DNA from: Actinomycetes bacterium
Lineage (GTDB): Bacteria > Actinomycetota > Acidimicrobiia > Acidimicrobiales > JAMCPL01
Direction of reading: 5' to 3'
NCBI GenBank assembly: GCA_021846725.1
Contig: JAJZWK010000008.1
Location: 1 to 25,770 of the forward strand
Length of the DNA stretch: 25,770 bases
Both the position numbers and the translations under genes were made by a program. The number at the start of each line of letters is the position of its first letter. Positions within the stretch are counted from its first letter, which is position 1. The notes under the pieces were generated by a model. The model was not told the origin of the DNA and ran no database searches. It saw only the letters and a program-made list of their open reading frames with translations. Below are positions 23,391-25,770 of this stretch, piece by piece.

Positions 23391-23508
23391 GACTAACGCT
23401 TGTTCAATTTATTTACAACCGTTCCTATCGATAGCTGCACACTGTCGGCCGCCAATTGAACAATCAACCTCCCCTCCCTTATAGACGGGGATTGCGGTTA
23501 TCAACTGT

Positions 23509-24192
23509 TCAGATACGGCGAAAAACCGCTGTCACCTTTCCGTATATGGTCACATCGCCAGGATTCAAAGTTATTGGCTCCATGTTAGAATTAGCTGGCG
23601 TGAGAACAATGTTCCCATCGACACGAGAGTACGATTTTACCGTAGCTTCCTCTCCAGGGATACCAGCCACTACTATCTCTCCGTTCTCAGCAGATGGTTG
23701 ACTGCGTACGACTACATAATCCCCATCCAATATACCTGCTTCTATCATAGAATTGCCCCGTACCTCTAACATAAATAATCTTCCTGACCCTACAAGTCTT
23801 CTCGGCAATGCAAATGTGTCCTCAATTGACTCGGAAGCCACAACTCCAAGGCCAGCAGCAACACTGCCCACCAAAGGAACATACTGTATGCTTGATGACG
23901 CTATTGCCTGCATCGGCAATTCCGACATGCTACCATCGGCATTTTCGGAAGGACCTCCAGAGAGATCATCGTTATTGCTCCACAATTCATCACGAAGCGT
24001 AATAGCGCGCGGCTTGGTAGGATTACGCACCACAACACCGTCACGCTCAAGCTTCCTCATATGGGACTGCACTGATGAAGGAGACTTCAAATGCACCGCT
24101 TCGGCTATCTCTCTCACGGAGGGAGGATACCCATTAGTGTATATGTAGTCTTTCATGAAGCGAACTATCTCACTACGTTTCGAGGTTAACAT
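23509..24192 (-). CDS. lexA: LexA SOS repressor
   Basis: LexA represses DNA-damage genes and cleaves itself when RecA filaments form. From ATG 24192 the protein has 227 residues. The N-terminal winged helix has TNGYPPSVREIAEAVHLKSPSSVQSH-type sequence (19-44), which fits LexA DNA-binding domains. The C-terminal protease has the cleavage site VAAGLG (Ala113-Gly114), the catalytic serine in RGNSMIEAGI (Ser148) and the lysine in EATVKSY (Lys186). An acidic linker (about 68-95) is longer than in E. coli. An upstream in-frame ATG at 24285 would add 31 residues, but these cross the promoter and SOS box, so 24192 is much the better start. No ribosome site is present; the start coincides with the predicted transcription start. 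Confidence 0.95.
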   Translation of the reverse strand: MLTSKRSEIVRFMKDYIYTNGYPPSVREIAEAVHLKSPSSVQSHMRKLERDGVVVRNPTKPRAITLRDELWSNNDDLSGGPSENADGSMSELPMQAIASSSIQYVPLVGSVAAGLGVVASESIEDTFALPRRLVGSGRLFMLEVRGNSMIEAGILDGDYVVVRSQPSAENGEIVVAGIPGEEATVKSYSRVDGNIVLTPANSNMEPITLNPGDVTIYGKVTAVFRRI

Positions 24193-24198
24193 GATTAT

Positions 24199-24227
24199 AT
24201 TATAAAGGTATCGTGGTATAATTGCAA
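24199..24227 (-). promoter_or_regulatory. lexA promoter TTGCAA-17-TATAAT, leaderless
   Basis: On the minus strand TTGCAA (24227-24222), a 17-bp spacer and a perfect TATAAT (24204-24199) place the transcription start on the A of ATG 24192. The -35 overlaps the SOS box by 3 bp. Confidence 0.7.
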
Positions 24228-24238
24228 ACATCAGTTCG
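24225..24238 (-). promoter_or_regulatory. SOS box (LexA operator)
   Basis: The minus strand reads CGAACTGATGTTTG, matching the actinobacterial/Gram-positive SOS box CGAAC-N4-GTTCG at 9 of 10 fixed positions. It covers the edge of the lexA -35, so LexA should repress its own gene. It also lies 55 bp before the tRNA-Thr gene but upstream of that gene's likely promoter. Confidence 0.8.
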
Positions 24239-24253
24239 ATATCCACTATCACA

Positions 24254-24282
24254 CTGACGGTTGTCCGCAGTGGTATTATATA
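24254..24282 (+). promoter_or_regulatory. Putative tRNA-Thr promoter CTGACG-17-TATATA
   Basis: CTGACG (24254-24259) and TATATA (24277-24282) are 17 bp apart. The expected transcription start falls a few bases before the tRNA 5' end at 24293. Confidence 0.4.
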
Positions 24283-24292
24283 CAAGACCTTT

Positions 24293-24367
24293 GCCTGGGT
24301 AGCTCAGTGGTAGAGCAGCGCACTCGTAATGCGCAGGCCGTGGGTTCAATCCCCACCCCAGGCTCCA
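24293..24367 (+). tRNA. tRNA-Thr (anticodon CGT)
   Basis: The full cloverleaf can be drawn. The acceptor stem GCCTGGG pairs with CCCAGGC, the D stem is GCTC/GAGC, and the anticodon stem GCGCA/TGCGC encloses the loop CTCGTAA with anticodon CGT, which reads ACG (Thr). The T stem GTGGG/CCCAC encloses TTCAATC. The discriminator is T and the CCA end is encoded, giving 75 nt. I see no second copy of its 3' end that would mark an integrated element. Confidence 0.95.
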
Positions 24368-24541
24368 TATAAGTCCAGTTCAGAGGCATTTATTTTACTC
24401 TCCTGATTTTGAGGCTTTTTTCGTGCCCCCTACGTGCCCAGTACGCGTAACTTACGCTTAACCAAATTAGATATTGCTTGGTTCAGAGCACTTCTATATG
24501 TCTGAATACCCATGAAAGGTACCTCATGCTACATGCTCCCC

Positions 24542-24580
24542 TTGACATCCTCCCTATGGCTAAAGCCAGGGGCTTGCGGG
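24542..24580 (-). mobile_element. Orphan 3' end of an IS200/IS605-type element (relic)
   Basis: The minus strand starts CCCGCAAGCCCCTGGCTTTA (24580-24561) and ends GGGAGGATGTCAA (24554-24542). A stem TGGC-TTTA-GCCA, extended by C-rich and G-rich arms, precedes GAGGATGTCAA. This is the usual form of the conserved right end of IS200/IS605 elements, where the TnpB guide RNA also terminates. It aligns with 9001-9049. The element body would have lain at higher coordinates, where only the csp leader and csp now stand, so this is a truncated remnant. Confidence 0.6.
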
Positions 24581-24651
24581 TGCGCCGTGTGGTCACAGTA
24601 CTCCAGATGACCAATCGCAGAAGATGCTCACAACCGGTAACGATTATATGC

Positions 24652-24657
24652 TATACT
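24652..24657 (+). promoter_or_regulatory. Possible csp -10 box TATACT
   Basis: TATACT is followed by TATTTTTTC and lies 148 bp before the csp ATG. No convincing -35 is seen. It would give a leader of about 140 nt, close to the long leaders of cold-shock genes in other bacteria. Confidence 0.3.
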
Positions 24658-24805
24658 ATTTTTTCTGAAAGATGTAGGGTGATGTACTCAACATTCATTT
24701 CACGAAAATATCGACCATTTTGTGTCACGGAGATGGTCGGATGCGGGTTACCTATTTGGTGTCTCTGCAGGATAAGTTACGTGCCTGATGAAAGGAGTCC
24801 GGAAT

Positions 24806-25009
24806 ATGGTAACCGGTATAGTTAAGTGGTTCAATGCAGAGAAGGGGTTTGGGTTCATTACCCCTGATGACGGTGGAAGAGATGTATTCGTACATTATTC
24901 GGCCATCCAGGGTGTCGGCCGTCGTTCGCTGGATGAAGGTCAGAAGGTGTCTTTTATTACCAAAGAAGGTCCAAAGGGACCTCAAGCTGAGGATGTGACC
25001 CCACTGTAG
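24806..25009 (+). CDS. Cold-shock protein (CspA family)
   Basis: The protein is a 67-residue single cold-shock domain that binds single-stranded RNA and DNA and melts RNA structure at low temperature. RNP1 is KGFGFI (KWFNAEKGFGFIT) and RNP2 is VFVHYSAI, and the protein ends PQAEDVTPL as in actinobacterial Csp proteins. ATG 24806 is preceded by AAAGGAG with an 8-nt gap, a very good ribosome site; the in-frame ATG at 24788 lies before that site and is not the start. The upstream 140 bp may be a regulated leader. A potassium-channel gene follows after 33 bp and could be co-transcribed. Confidence 0.95.
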   Translation: MVTGIVKWFNAEKGFGFITPDDGGRDVFVHYSAIQGVGRRSLDEGQKVSFITKEGPKGPQAEDVTPL

Positions 25010-25042
25010 AAAAATAGCATACAAATGATTAAGCTTGGGTAG

Positions 25043-25770
25043 ATGCCATTCATACAGATACTTATAGGAAAGGTACGCAGACACCAAGCACTGACCCTTC
25101 TAATACTGGCGGCCTTTTTTACGCTCCTGGGCGCCATACTATTCTCGATTACCCAGCACGTCTCTTTGGGAACGGGACTGTACTGGGCAATCACCACAGC
25201 TACCACCGTGGGATATGGCGATGTCACACCTCACAACGTCGCCGGACGTATTATTGCTGTTGGAGTAATGCTAACTGCCATACCGCTGTTTGGTGCAATT
25301 TTTGCACTACTTGCGGCACTGGCAACCGCTGCCCGTTTAAGGAGGATGATAGGCTTGGATATTAAATTACCCCCTAAAGGATATGTAGTTATATATGGTA
25401 ATGGGAGGTTAATCGATCGTGTCGTAGAAGAACTGCACACGTCAGGAAAAAGTTGCGTCGTAGTAGCAGATATTAGTGACGACGAACTTGGACCCTTAGA
25501 AGGTCGGGTACACCTGATAAAAGGAAACCCTACAGTCGAAGGGACAGTACGTAAAAGCCATCCAGAACATGCTTCACAGGTACTTATCACCGGCCAGTCG
25601 GATGCTGATGTATTGGTAACTGCAGTTCTGGTAAGACACATCTCATCTTCCACTCCAATAATTGCTGTAACCGACTCAGCGAAAATCGCAGGTGCGCTGG
25701 CCGATCTGGGGATCAAAATAACAGTATCGTCAGACGAACTTATGGGGCATACATTGGCAAAGAGCCTGGA
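25043..25770 (+). CDS. Potassium channel with RCK/TrkA-N domain (3' end outside window)
   Basis: At least 242 residues are present and the frame runs off the right edge. A two-helix pore unit comes first: helix 1 about 17-37, the pore loop with selectivity filter TVGYGD (55-60), helix 2 about 69-95. The cytoplasmic RCK/TrkA-N domain begins at GYVVIYGNGRLIDRVVEEL (about 113), then CVVVADIS, HLIKGNPT and VLITGQSDADVLVTAVLVRH. The glycine motif is GNGR rather than the usual GxGxxG, so nucleotide binding may be altered. The protein would form a tetrameric K+ channel gated by a cytoplasmic ligand. ATG 25043 directly follows an in-frame TAG and is the first possible start; the ribosome site is weak. 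It lies 33 bp after csp. Confidence 0.88.
   Translation, partial: MPFIQILIGKVRRHQALTLLILAAFFTLLGAILFSITQHVSLGTGLYWAITTATTVGYGDVTPHNVAGRIIAVGVMLTAIPLFGAIFALLAALATAARLRRMIGLDIKLPPKGYVVIYGNGRLIDRVVEELHTSGKSCVVVADISDDELGPLEGRVHLIKGNPTVEGTVRKSHPEHASQVLITGQSDADVLVTAVLVRHISSSTPIIAVTDSAKIAGALADLGIKITVSSDELMGHTLAKSL

Larger units (their letters stand above)
24368..24805. other. Intergenic region: tRNA to csp, with IS605-like relic and csp leader
   Basis: No coding frame is supported. From left to right it holds an AT-rich stretch after the tRNA with a short T-run (around 24416) and CGTGCCC twice, the IS200/IS605-like end on the minus strand (24542-24580), a possible csp -10 TATACT (24652-24657) and about 140 bp that would be the csp leader, ending in the ribosome site AAAGGAG (24791-24797). 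Confidence 0.5.

Noticed and set aside
23464..23498. A third IS200/IS605-like end between the lipoprotein gene and lexA
   Set aside because: The minus strand has CCCC...GGGGAGG in the right order, but the ending reads TTGATTG instead of ATGTCAA and the C-rich arm does not align with the other two. It may equally be a hairpin after lexA.
24293..24440. tRNA-Thr as an integration site with attL/attR
   Set aside because: The tRNA is complete, but no second copy of its 3' end and no integrase is present. The double CGTGCCC downstream is only 7 bp.
24478..24825. 115-codon frame between the tRNA and csp
   Set aside because: It crosses the IS605-like end and the csp ribosome site, has an unlikely composition and overlaps the csp start in another frame.

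Overview
The window reads as chromosomal DNA of an actinomycetote with moderate GC (below 50% by eye). Supporting signs are a DUF3040 membrane protein, a four-domain ribosomal protein S1, a CGAAC-N4-GTTTG SOS box at lexA, two-domain YbjQ proteins, and several start codons placed 6-7 nt after a TANNNT -10 box, the usual actinobacterial leaderless layout. A low-GC member of Acidimicrobiia would fit, but that is inference.

Layout. 1-382 (-) holds the 5' part of a small membrane protein. 859-4016 (-) is an operon of three paralogous genes, each encoding two YbjQ-type domains. 4299-5156 (-) is a crotonase-fold protein lacking both catalytic glutamates. 5358-8986 (+) carries acetyl-CoA synthetase and an ArsB-type transporter. 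9170-13993 (+) carries glmS, acpS and a DUF2079 polytopic membrane protein. 14164-19170 (-) carries an FAD oxidoreductase, a GT39-like membrane glycosyltransferase and rpsA. 19611-19988 (+) is the DUF3040 protein. 20000-24192 (-) carries glnD, a lipoprotein and lexA. 24293-25770 (+) carries tRNA-Thr(CGT), a cold-shock protein and a 3'-truncated TrkA-N potassium channel.

How the genes work together. glmS (glucosamine-6-phosphate) and acpS (acyl-carrier activation) form an envelope and lipid precursor pair, followed by membrane proteins of unknown substrate. acsA makes acetyl-CoA. glnD is a nitrogen sensor that modifies PII. lexA is SOS-autoregulated. No cas, toxin-antitoxin, phage or secretion cluster is visible.

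The most unusual feature is structural. Short exact or near-exact duplications (15-36 bp, mostly separated by 0-38 bp) sit at gene starts and junctions: at the third ybjQ gene, after echA, after acsA, across the arsB start, before glmS, across the acpS start and in the DUF2079 N-terminus. Two of them copy a promoter/start-codon or start-codon module. Two orphan sequences that align with each other, at 9001-9049 (+) and 24542-24580 (-), look like 3' ends of IS200/IS605-type elements with no transposase or tnpB left. No cas-like or otherwise clearly new multi-gene system is evident; the best candidates for something undescribed are the six-domain YbjQ operon and the start-module duplications.
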